Below the pieces are notes generated by a model, which was given only the letters and a program-made list of their open reading frames with translations, ran no database searches and was not told where the DNA came from. The translations under genes and the position numbers were made by a program. 6,690 nt of DNA from Anaerolinea sp. (GTDB taxonomy: Bacteria > Chloroflexota > Anaerolineae > Anaerolineales > Anaerolineaceae), in contig PNNU01000196.1 of the NCBI GenBank assembly GCA_013824385.1, positions 1 to 6,690 on the forward strand. Direction: 5' to 3'. This document shows positions 1 to 4,651 of the stretch, one piece after another. Position 1 is the first letter of the stretch. The number at the start of each line of letters is the position of its first letter.

Positions 1-294
1 TATATTAAATTTAATATTTTTTCCGAAGTAATCAGCTTGGGTGGTGTGGCAGTCAATCCGTAGATAAGAATCATTTGTGGTATTTACAAGTTTTACCCTT
101 ATTCGTTTATAAGTTCCATCTTCAATAAAAAAGATTTGCCCCTCAATTATTGAATTTATTACAGTTTCTCTATTTACTTTTATTGTCGGTAGAAAGTTAT
201 TATGAAACTGGTCAGTGTAGTAACTAGTTAAGAAAACTATTTTTTCCTTATTCCCATCAAATTCATACCCATTCACATAAAAAAAGCGTCCCAT
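1..294 (-). CDS. Hypothetical protein, 3' end cut by window edge
   Basis: An uninterrupted reading frame of 98 codons runs from an ATG at 294-292 to the left edge, so the C-terminus is missing. A GGAG ribosome binding site (303-306) stands 8 nt before the ATG and fixes the start. The protein begins MGRFFYVNGYEFDGNKEK and is rich in aromatic, Asn and Lys residues. No signal peptide or membrane segment is visible. The pattern of a hydrophobic helix-like stretch (TVINSIIEGQIFF), a turn (EDGTYKRIRV), then YLRIDCHTTQAD faintly recalls small DUF3892-type domains, but I would not assign that family. It lies in the AT-rich segment, on the same strand as the membrane protein and recombinase behind it. 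Function unknown. Confidence 0.6.
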   Translation of the reverse strand, partial: MGRFFYVNGYEFDGNKEKIVFLTSYYTDQFHNNFLPTIKVNRETVINSIIEGQIFFIEDGTYKRIRVKLVNTTNDSYLRIDCHTTQADYFGKNIKFNI

Positions 295-592
295 AGTTTT
301 AGCTCCAGTATATTTTATTGTAGCGCAAAAGTTCTAATATAACCGAGACGCGCCTTGTCTATCGCTTATTGCGAGTTTACCTGCGCTGCCGGCAAAGCCA
401 AGTTTATAGAATAGCTAAATCGCTGCTTTTGTAGTAAAGGCTGTTGGGGAGAATAAGCGGTATTAAGAAATTACCCCCTCAGGTCATAAAAAAAATTTTA
501 AAAATTTTGTTTTTATTTTATAAATGATTAAAACCCTCTAGTTTAATGCCAAAGGGTTTTAATATTATTTTTGTAAATGATTTTTTTTTATT
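295..592. other. Gene-free AT-rich stretch with a GC-rich hairpin cluster
   Basis: No gene is seen here. Most of it is A/T runs, but about 340-400 is clearly richer in G+C. That part contains a hairpin with arms AGAC/GTCT (346-360 area), an adjacent TCGC-TTATT-GCGA hairpin, and the 8-bp palindrome TGCCGGCA. On the minus strand the sequence lies 5' of the partial gene at 1-294, so it may be that gene's leader or promoter region. A weak -10-like TACAAT lies near 315-320, but no convincing -35 is seen. The right part (about 480-520) is simple A/T tracts. Confidence 0.4.
527..563 (-). terminator. Perfect 11-bp inverted repeat after the OB-fold gene
   Basis: ATTAAAACCCT (527-537) and AGGGTTTTAAT (553-563) are exact inverted repeats with a 15-nt loop. 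They start 30 nt past the stop of the minus-strand gene at 593-1246, as expected for a transcription end. On the minus strand no clean U-tract follows; the T-rich side is on the plus strand. It may therefore be a weak or bidirectional terminator, or simply an mRNA 3'-end stabiliser. Confidence 0.4.
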
Positions 593-1246
593 CTATTTTG
601 TAACAGTACAATTTTCAAGCATGATTGTTGGCACAAACGCATTTGCAAGGTTGTTAAATTTTGTTATTGTACAATCAGCAGTAATTATGTCACCCTTAGA
701 TAAGGATGCCCCATATTTTCTAGAAATTCCATAAATATTTACGTACGAGGTGCCAATTGAGGTAATTTCAGGATATGGATAACAACTAATATAAACTTCA
801 TCGTCATATCCAATTACATTTCCCACTTCATCTACCTTTAATTTCCATTTGACTCTTGCTCCAAATACTTGATTTTGAAAATCTTCAAATTGTATTTCTG
901 TTAATGCACTTGATTGAATAAGAATCCATTCTGGCGCAGCTTGTACCATTTTTACTTCAACATTATCGGAACTAAGGGATTGCGTGGCAGTTGCGGACAC
1001 AGAAGGTTCCATAGTAGCCGTTTGAGTTAGTTGTGCGGCTATAGTTTTGGTTGGTTTTGGTGTGGTTGTTTTGGCACTTGTAGGTGTGTTTTCAATTAGA
1101 CTGTTTAGTAGACTAACGATAACAATACACATTACTATAAAGCCAACAATTGTCCCTATAATTATTATCGCAGTTGATTTATTCTTCCTTTTTAATGAAA
1201 GGGGTGTAGGTGTAGTTAAAGGGGGTGGAATTAGTGATTGTGCCAT
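593..1246 (-). CDS. Membrane-anchored protein with OB-fold-like C-terminal domain
   Basis: The protein has 217 residues. A short Pro-rich cytoplasmic N-terminus (IPPPLTTPTPLSLKRKNK) leads into one transmembrane helix at about residues 25-47. A Thr/Ser/Pro/Ala-rich linker follows (about 52-92), then a C-terminal domain (about 115-217) that would lie outside the membrane. That domain has beta-strand alternation and the pattern LSKGDIITADCTI ... MLENCTV. This resembles tRNA_anti-like/OB-fold proteins, where a 'kGD.V...G.c' strand is followed by 'l.nC.v'. The start is the ATG at 1246-1244, with GGGAG 5 nt upstream; an in-frame TTG at 1258 would overlap that ribosome binding site and is not preferred. 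It lies downstream of the recombinase in the AT-rich segment, separated by about 145 bp, and may be cargo of the accessory element. Specific function unknown. Confidence 0.75.
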   Translation of the reverse strand: MAQSLIPPPLTTPTPLSLKRKNKSTAIIIIGTIVGFIVMCIVIVSLLNSLIENTPTSAKTTTPKPTKTIAAQLTQTATMEPSVSATATQSLSSDNVEVKMVQAAPEWILIQSSALTEIQFEDFQNQVFGARVKWKLKVDEVGNVIGYDDEVYISCYPYPEITSIGTSYVNIYGISRKYGASLSKGDIITADCTITKFNNLANAFVPTIMLENCTVTK

Positions 1247-1251
1247 GAAGT

Positions 1252-1256
1252 CTCCC
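1252..1256 (-). promoter_or_regulatory. Ribosome binding site that decides the 1246 start
   Basis: The minus strand reads GGGAG, 5 nt before the ATG at 1246-1244. The longer frame would start at a TTG inside or just before this motif, so the shorter protein beginning MAQSL is the likelier product. Confidence 0.65.
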
Positions 1257-1287
1257 AATAGAATAATTTTTCAAGGGTTGCGTATAA

Positions 1288-1301
1288 AAAAGATATCTTT
1301 T
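1288..1301. promoter_or_regulatory. 14-bp perfect palindrome in a candidate promoter
   Basis: AAAAGATATCTTTT is a perfect 14-bp palindrome, 41 nt upstream of the OB-fold gene start. On the minus strand it lies inside a weak promoter-like pair: TTGAGG, 16 nt, TATACG. It could be an operator for a dimeric regulator. The base composition is AT-rich, so chance is a real alternative. Confidence 0.3.
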
Positions 1302-1403
1302 CCCTCAAATATAATTTAAGTATAGCGGAACTCGTAAAATCCTATAGTAATTCATGATTGAATTTATTTCATTTGGCGTAATAAGAATTTAATTGATTTT
1401 TAT

Positions 1404-2339
1404 CTACAATGAATCAACAGGGCTAGCTTTTTTATGAGCTAGCATAATGTCCTGATTTGTCTGTTTTAAATATCGTTTCATGATTTGCAAATCGGCGTGT
1501 CCCATAAGTTCTTGAACGGCATATACATCTGCTCCGGCGCGTAGACAAGTAAGAGCAAACCATCGTCTGAAGGCGTGAATTTCAGGGGGGTGAACGTTAG
1601 CAATTTTTGCTCTTCGCTTTACCATGGATTTTAAACCCCAATAAGTTAATGGTTCGCTATCTTTTGTAATCCAAAGATAGGGTGAGTTGTCTGTTCTAAA
1701 TCTCAAATAAGCTTTTACTAATTTTTTTGTCTTGGCTCCAATGTATACAACCCTTTGTTTTCTTCCTTTACCTAATCGAATAATCATTTCTCCAGTTGCT
1801 AAATTGATATATTCATGCGTAAGAGATAGTAACTCTTGTGCTCTGACTCCTGTATCTAGAAGAATAAAAAAAATTGCTTTGTCCCTTAATCCAATAAGCG
1901 AGTTGGTGGAACAAGTATCAATAATCGCTTGTACATCGTCAATGTTTGCCGGGTCTTTAATTTCAACTGGATTCATTGGCGATTTTACTTTTCTTATAGG
2001 GTTTTTCCAGTTTTCCGGTTCAACCTCATAATCCCACCAATTTAGAAAGGTTTTTAATGCTCTATAGCAAGCATGAATTCCACCTGCATTATGGTCGGTG
2101 GTTTCCAGATAAAAAAGAAATTGGCGTATCAAATTAGAATCAATTTGGAAAATTGAATCAATACTTTGTGAGTCACAGAATTTCGTAAACAACTCTAACT
2201 TTGTTTTGTAGAAATATAGTGTCCCTTTTGCCATGTTCTGAGCTTTTCTGTCAATCAGGAAATTGTTTATCCATGTTTTTAAATCTGATTCTTGGACGGA
2301 AATTAAAATAGACCATTGGTTCTCTGTGGTATTTCGCAT
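1404..2339 (-). CDS. Tyrosine recombinase / integrase (XerC/D type)
   Basis: This 311-residue site-specific recombinase cuts and rejoins DNA through a 3'-phosphotyrosine. An N-terminal SAM-like core-binding domain (about 15-105: KTWINNFLIDRKAQNMAKGT, later CYRALKTFLNWW) precedes the catalytic domain (about 130-305). All catalytic residues are visible: R166 (DTGVR), K191 (GKGRKQR), H255 and R258 (HAFRR), H281 (LMGH) and Y290 (KRYLK). The length matches ordinary Xer-like integrases. The start is the ATG at 2339-2337, with GAGGAG 6 nt upstream. The frame is open for 60 further codons up to 2519, but those would cross the tRNA promoter and gene. It is divergent from the tRNA gene, whose 3' end is repeated three times. 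It is therefore the obvious candidate enzyme for those sites; no excisionase is seen. The AT-rich composition agrees with horizontal transfer. Confidence 0.93.
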   Translation of the reverse strand: MRNTTENQWSILISVQESDLKTWINNFLIDRKAQNMAKGTLYFYKTKLELFTKFCDSQSIDSIFQIDSNLIRQFLFYLETTDHNAGGIHACYRALKTFLNWWDYEVEPENWKNPIRKVKSPMNPVEIKDPANIDDVQAIIDTCSTNSLIGLRDKAIFFILLDTGVRAQELLSLTHEYINLATGEMIIRLGKGRKQRVVYIGAKTKKLVKAYLRFRTDNSPYLWITKDSEPLTYWGLKSMVKRRAKIANVHPPEIHAFRRWFALTCLRAGADVYAVQELMGHADLQIMKRYLKQTNQDIMLAHKKASPVDSL

Positions 2340-2345
2340 GTTTTT

Positions 2346-2351
2346 CTCCTC
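2346..2351 (-). promoter_or_regulatory. Strong ribosome binding site deciding the integrase start
   Basis: The minus strand reads GAGGAG, six bases before the ATG at 2339-2337. It rejects the longer reading frame whose N-terminus would be encoded antisense to the tRNA gene. Confidence 0.8.
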
Positions 2352-2423
2352 GAAATTCCACTTTTTTATAGATTCTCCGTATTCTGGGAAGGCATGTCTT
2401 TCACTGCGAAAAAAGCGATTTCG

Positions 2424-2452
2424 TTGACAAAACAAGTGCCTTATAGTAATAT
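2424..2452 (+). promoter_or_regulatory. Near-consensus sigma-70 promoter of the tRNA gene
   Basis: TTGACA (2424-2429), a 17-nt spacer and TAATAT (2447-2452) predict a transcription start near 2459-2460, just before the tRNA 5' end at 2463. It lies back to back with the integrase gene, whose start is 85 nt away in the opposite direction. The recombinase and the tRNA/repeat transcript are therefore divergently expressed from one short region. Confidence 0.8.
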
Positions 2453-2462
2453 TTGACCCGTT

Positions 2463-2537
2463 GGCGAGGTAGCTCAACGGTGGAGCAGTGGACTCATAAG
2501 CCATTGGTTGTGGGTTCAAATCCCACCCTCGCCACCA
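2463..2537 (+). tRNA. tRNA with CAT anticodon (elongator Met, or Ile2), CCA encoded
   Basis: The cloverleaf is nearly complete. The 7-bp acceptor GGCGAGG/CCTCGCC pairs exactly. The D-stem is GCTC/GAGC with a short 7-nt loop containing GG, and the T-stem is GTGGG/CCCAC with loop TTCAAAT. The discriminator A and encoded CCA end at 2537. The anticodon CAT is at 2495-2497 in loop CTCATAA. The anticodon stem GTGGA/GCCAT has one G-U pair and one A-G mismatch next to the loop, which is unusual and may mark a degenerate or specialised copy. The G-C first pair argues against initiator tRNA. Whether it is Met or lysidine-modified Ile2 cannot be settled by eye. Its 3' end is repeated downstream (see tandem units), marking it as a recombinase attachment site. 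Confidence 0.9.
2521..2535 (+). repeat. att-like core, copy 1 (inside the tRNA)
   Basis: TCCCACCCTCGCCAC covers the 3' side of the T-stem, the acceptor strand, the discriminator base and the first C of CCA. The same 15 bp recur at 2596-2610 and 2690-2704. tRNA 3' ends are a well-known target of tyrosine recombinases, and the integrase is 180 bp away. Confidence 0.7.
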
Positions 2538-2595
2538 TTTTTATTTAATAGGCCAAGTTTATTTGGGTTTACCGGTGAAACTGGTACTTCGCAAA

Positions 2596-2610
2596 TCCCA
2601 CCCTCGCCAC
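2596..2610 (+). repeat. att-like core, copy 2
   Basis: An exact copy of the 15-bp tRNA end, 75 bp downstream of the first. The identity to the tRNA continues on both sides here (CAAA before, CATTTTTATT after), so the shared block between copies 1 and 2 is longer than the core. Confidence 0.7.
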
Positions 2611-2666
2611 CATTTTTATTTAATAGGCCAAGTTTATTTGGGTTTACCGGTGAAACTGATACTTCG

Positions 2667-2689
2667 CAAATACCCCTTCGGGGCACGCG
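2667..2689 (+). other. CCCCTTCGGGG hairpin segment breaking the third unit
   Basis: A third unit begins (CAAAT at 2667-2671). It is then interrupted by about 19 bp containing CCCC-TTC-GGGG and ACGCG before the core resumes at 2690. The short GC-rich hairpin is absent from units 1 and 2. It could be part of a dispersed repeat or a footprint of an imprecise event. Confidence 0.55.
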
Positions 2690-2704
2690 TCCCACCCTCG
2701 CCAC
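2690..2704 (+). repeat. att-like core, copy 3, probable original tRNA end
   Basis: An exact 15-bp match to the tRNA end, but followed by TCTTTTTTT where copies 1 and 2 have CA. It therefore lacks the full encoded CCA. It sits 14 bp before a strong intrinsic terminator, the place where the end of a native tRNA gene would be. This suggests it is the scar of the pre-insertion tRNA 3' end. Confidence 0.65.
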
Positions 2705-2718
2705 TCTTTTTTTCAAGG

Positions 2719-2751
2719 ACATCAGCAGGTTATATAAGCTGGTGTTTTTTT
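2719..2751 (+). terminator. Intrinsic terminator of the tRNA/repeat transcript
   Basis: ACATCAGC (2719-2726) pairs with GCTGGTGT (2738-2745), with one G-U pair and an 11-nt loop. A run of seven Ts (2745-2751) follows. It faces the plus strand, and the only plus-strand gene upstream is the tRNA. The transcript from the promoter at 2424-2452 would thus include both 75-bp units. Confidence 0.8.
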
Positions 2752-2871
2752 AATAAAATCCATTGTTAGTTGGTGGGTTCTCTTTATTAACCTCGTTGTG
2801 TCGGTTCCGATAAGGTTTAAAGCCAAAAATATACGCCATCCCCGGCGGACGCCATTCTACGGCAGGTTGGA
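2752..2871. other. Short gene-free border sequence
   Basis: Nothing supportable as a gene. A 72-codon minus-strand frame crosses it but starts inside the protease terminator. The sequence changes here from AT-rich (left) to more GC-rich (right), so it lies near the accessory/core border. Confidence 0.4.
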
Positions 2872-2922
2872 TTACGTCAGTAAGGTGCAATTCTGGGCGT
2901 GGTCGCATTCGCAGAAATATAC
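2872..2922 (-). pseudogene. Remnant of the 3' end of a second lipoprotein gene copy
   Basis: Read on the minus strand, this encodes YFCECDHAQNCTLLT followed by TAA (2874-2872). The C-terminus of the lipoprotein at 4652-5821 is YFGECDHAQNCTVLP then stop. At DNA level 2885-2922 matches 4665-4702 at 35 of 38 positions, and the stop falls at the equivalent place. Similarity ends abruptly at 2922, just before the protease terminator stem (2930). The rest of this paralogue has been deleted or replaced. The remnant has no start and is not expected to make a protein. Confidence 0.75.
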
Positions 2923-2924
2923 AA

Positions 2925-2959
2925 TACAAAAATAGACCGGCATCATGCCGGTCTATTTG
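2925..2959 (-). terminator. Strong intrinsic terminator of the serine protease gene
   Basis: AAATAGACCGGC (2930-2941) and GCCGGTCTATTT (2947-2958) form a perfect 12-bp stem with a 5-nt loop. On the minus strand the stem is followed by a run of Ts. It lies 18 nt past the stop of the protease gene and therefore ends that transcript. Confidence 0.88.
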
Positions 2960-2976
2960 CTCAATCAAAAAAAAAC

Positions 2977-3837
2977 CTAGTGACTCGCGATCCAGTCCAG
3001 CACTTCCTGGCGGTCAATGCGATAGCCATAATCGGTGCCGCGGCAGATTGAATTCATGCCAAAGGAGGTCACAGCCACGATCAGGTTGGAGCTGGTGGGT
3101 CCTAGGAAGACAGGACCACCCGAGTCGCCCGAGCAGGTTCCTCCGCGGCCGTCGCCGTTGCCCTGCGTCTGAAGGTTATATCCATCAGTAGCTCTGCTGC
3201 CTATATTCACCAGAGTTGAATTCGCCATCAATCTGATTCTATAAGATATGTTGGGGAGGGCGTCTTTTGCATTGGTACTGTAAGTCAAACCATACCCGCT
3301 GACGGTGAAGATGGTGTCTTTGAGTCCGCGCGCTTTATCCAGATTATCAAGGATACCTACCGTTGGTAATTGACCGTATTCGGGCATGGAGATGGCTTTA
3401 TCCAGAATCACCAGGCCGACATCATGCGTGTTGGGGAAGCCAGCGAAATTGGCAAAGCCGTAGTTATAAATCTCATCTGACGTGGCGCAGAGTGGGTCGA
3501 GGGCGCCTCCGGCGCACTCAGTGGGATATCCGCTCACTGGATCATACTGAGTTACTGGGTCATAGTTGGCTCCCGCATCCTGCTGAAACCAAACCCGGGC
3601 GGTAACCGCACCTTCTGCGGTATCAGCGCAGTGGCCAGCGGTCAACAGCTTGGTGGGGCTGATCAAAGAACCCGTGCAGCGCCATATGAATTCTCCATCC
3701 GCGTCATAGAATGCCACCATTCCAACGTATGGATGTTCATCGTCATTTACCCAATTGCCGGTGATGGCAAGGACGGGCATGACGATCAGTGCTAATGCGA
3801 TTAAAACCATGGATAAAGCTCGACCAAATTTTTGCAT
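2977..3837 (-). CDS. Secreted trypsin-fold serine protease (S1 family)
   Basis: The protein has 286 residues. A signal peptide (about 1-24: two positive charges, then a long hydrophobic core, ending PVLA) exports it. The mature chain is a chymotrypsin-fold protease with the full triad: H69 (LTAGHC), D139 (NTHDVGL) and S239 (CSGDSGGP). C54 and C70 form the classic disulfide around the histidine; C235 and C265 are likely paired near the active site, and C108/C117 are a further possible pair. The residue six before the catalytic serine, which sets trypsin specificity, is Gly (G233) and not Asp. Cleavage after Lys/Arg is therefore unlikely, and an elastase- or chymotrypsin-like preference is more probable. 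The predicted mature N-terminus (ITGN) falls right at the signal cleavage site, so no separate propeptide is evident. The start ATG has AGGAGG 6 nt upstream. The gene has its own promoter and terminator. Confidence 0.93.
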   Translation of the reverse strand: MQKFGRALSMVLIALALIVMPVLAITGNWVNDDEHPYVGMVAFYDADGEFIWRCTGSLISPTKLLTAGHCADTAEGAVTARVWFQQDAGANYDPVTQYDPVSGYPTECAGGALDPLCATSDEIYNYGFANFAGFPNTHDVGLVILDKAISMPEYGQLPTVGILDNLDKARGLKDTIFTVSGYGLTYSTNAKDALPNISYRIRLMANSTLVNIGSRATDGYNLQTQGNGDGRGGTCSGDSGGPVFLGPTSSNLIVAVTSFGMNSICRGTDYGYRIDRQEVLDWIASH

Positions 3838-3904
3838 ATCACTCCTCCTATTAATAAAAAGCTACGAATAAAATGTACTTCTAAAGAAATTCGGTGGCTA
3901 TTTA

Positions 3905-3933
3905 AGTATAGCACTTTGAAAAATATGAAGCAA
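3905..3933 (-). promoter_or_regulatory. Promoter of the serine protease gene
   Basis: The minus strand reads TTGCTT (3933-3928), a 17-nt spacer, then TATACT (3910-3905). Transcription would start near 3898, about 60 nt before the ATG at 3837. A similar GCTATACTTAAAT sequence occurs upstream of the OB-fold gene (near 1313-1327), but without a clear -35 there. Confidence 0.7.
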
Positions 3934-3977
3934 TAATTTCTATCAATTAGATGGAAGAATGGTGCGTCCTGTGCTTC

Positions 3978-4127
3978 ATCCTCGTCGACGAGGGGCCGAG
4001 AACGCGTAATGCACGAAATATCAGTAATGCCACCCCACGATAATTGACCTTTGTGATTATGTGAAATAATGTTGTGATTTTGTATAATCCTCGTTGAGAA
4101 GGGCTGAGATTAAGTAATAAATGAAAT
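3978..4127. repeat. Two diverged copies of a ~42-bp element; copy 1 has a 14-bp palindrome
   Basis: 3978-4019 and 4087-4127 align along their whole length with one single-base gap and scattered substitutions. Shared blocks are ATCCTCGT, GAGA, TAAT and GAAAT. The first copy holds the perfect palindrome CCTCGTCGACGAGG (3980-3993); in the second it has decayed. Between them is an AT-rich stretch with a TATAAT (4083-4088) lacking a good -35. Function unknown; the copies may be binding sites or remains of an old duplication. Confidence 0.5.
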
Positions 4128-4132
4128 GAAAC

Positions 4133-4199
4133 AATCCGCGGCGAAGGCCACCATACGTCAATATGGTTTCCGGCAGCACGGTGCAGTCACCTTTGGATT
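4133..4199. other. Possible structured RNA or DNA element
   Basis: Outer arms AATCC (4133-4137) and GGATT (4195-4199) enclose a hairpin ACCATA-CGTCAA-TATGGT (4150-4167) flanked by GCC/GGC. The segment is GC-rich within AT-rich surroundings. It matches no riboswitch class I can recognise. Without relatives to compare, folding alone is weak evidence. Confidence 0.3.
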
Positions 4200-4220
4200 A
4201 TCACAAATCTCATTTCCCTC

Positions 4221-4249
4221 TTGACAAATTAGAAATTAAGTTCTAAAAT
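4221..4249 (+). promoter_or_regulatory. Consensus-like plus-strand promoter with no gene after it
   Basis: TTGACA (4221-4226), a 17-nt spacer and TAAAAT (4244-4249). No protein gene follows on the plus strand. A transcript starting near 4256 would cover the structured region at 4370-4500 and could run antisense to the lipoprotein gene. It may drive a small RNA, or be a chance match in AT-rich DNA. Confidence 0.5.
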
Positions 4250-4255
4250 TCACCT

Positions 4256-4545
4256 TAAGAGTTATCGGTGTTCGCTCTTTTTCAATTGAATCTCCATCAA
4301 TCCCCTATAATCCATTTAAACCGCTCCGAGTCGTTCTAGTCGAATTGAATTTAATTGATTTCGCGATCTTCCCTGGCACTTGCTGCCCGGGCAAGTGTGG
4401 ACCCCCGAGCATGGTTTTGCGAGAGGGGATTTAAAAACGACTATAGTGTTCGATACCCAATCGACCCAAAATCCTTCGGGGGAGCCACCCGTCGATTCGA
4501 ATCTCAAATTTTCAGGTTCGAATCCAAATCAAAATCGCGCTAAGT
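4256..4545 (+). ncRNA. Candidate non-coding RNA with several exact hairpins
   Basis: The promoter at 4221-4249 leads into a gene-free region. It contains CACTTGC-TGCCCGG-GCAAGTG (4377-4397, perfect 7-bp stem), a CCCC/GGGG helix with inner GCA/TGC (about 4402-4428), and AATCGAC/GTCGATT (4459-4465 with 4491-4497). Short reading frames cross it on both strands, but none has a ribosome binding site or familiar motif. It does not match tmRNA, RNase P, SRP RNA or a tRNA by eye. A 6S-like or unknown RNA is possible. This is an inference only. Confidence 0.25.
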
Positions 4546-4550
4546 TTGAC

Positions 4551-4585
4551 GGTTCTCGGTTCTCGGTTCACGGTTCTAGGTTCAC
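4551..4585 (+). repeat. Five tandem heptamers GGTTCnn
   Basis: GGTTCTC, GGTTCTC, GGTTCAC, GGTTCTA and GGTTCAC follow one another without gaps. Such degenerate 7-bp arrays resemble short tandemly repeated repetitive sequences known between genes of some bacteria. No coding role is seen. It lies about 65 bp past the lipoprotein stop. Confidence 0.85.
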
Positions 4586-4586
4586 G

Positions 4587-4632
4587 AATAACGATTCCGC
4601 GGTTATTACGCCCCTGAGCGAAGCGAATGGAG
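4587..4632. repeat. Small inverted repeats downstream of the lipoprotein gene
   Basis: AATAAC (4587-4592) pairs with GTTATT (4602-4607) across 9 nt. Next comes CCCCTGAGCGAAGCGAATGG, which looks like a copy of the short 'CCCTGAGCGAAG..' palindromic repeats common between genes in this kind of genome. No U-tract follows on the minus strand, so a terminator role is uncertain. Confidence 0.4.
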
Positions 4633-4651
4633 TAGGTTCTCGATTATATTT

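Larger units (their letters stand above)
2517..2666 (+). repeat. Two 75-bp tandem units each headed by the tRNA 3' end
   Basis: Unit 1 (2517-2591) starts inside the tRNA T-loop, and unit 2 (2592-2666) follows directly. They differ at one position only (g at 2584, a at 2659). Each unit contains the tRNA end with CCA, an AT-rich run, then GGCCAAG and a near-palindrome around ACCGGT (GTTTACCGGTGAAAC). Unit 2 recreates CAAATCCCACCCTCGCCACC, the T-loop to CCA segment, without the rest of the tRNA. No open reading frame of credible size is present. This could be two att-flanked minimal insertions, or a replication-slippage duplication. Confidence 0.9.

Noticed and set aside
340..420. Integron attC site
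   Set aside because: There are GC-rich hairpins, but the paired GTTRRRY / RYYYAAC ends are not present.
2340..2519. N-terminal extension of the integrase by 60 codons
   Set aside because: It would be encoded antisense to the tRNA and through its promoter. A strong ribosome binding site sits right before the ATG at 2339.
2517..2704. CRISPR array
   Set aside because: Only three spaced copies of a tRNA-derived core. The DNA between copies 1 and 2 and between 2 and 3 is nearly the same, so there are no unique spacers, and no cas genes are present.
2508..2769. Small reading frames on both strands over the tandem units
   Set aside because: They are repeated only because the DNA is repeated, include tRNA sequence, and have no ribosome binding site or recognisable motif.
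2750..2968. 72-codon minus-strand hypothetical gene
   Set aside because: It begins inside the protease terminator and crosses the lipoprotein remnant in a different frame. No ribosome binding site is present. The stretch VEWRPPGMAYIFGFKPYRN may be a repeat-derived phrase, but I cannot support it as a gene.
4087..4127. TPP riboswitch, because of GGGCTGAGAT
   Set aside because: The second conserved half of the TPP aptamer is missing downstream, and no thiamine gene follows. The motif is part of a diverged local repeat.
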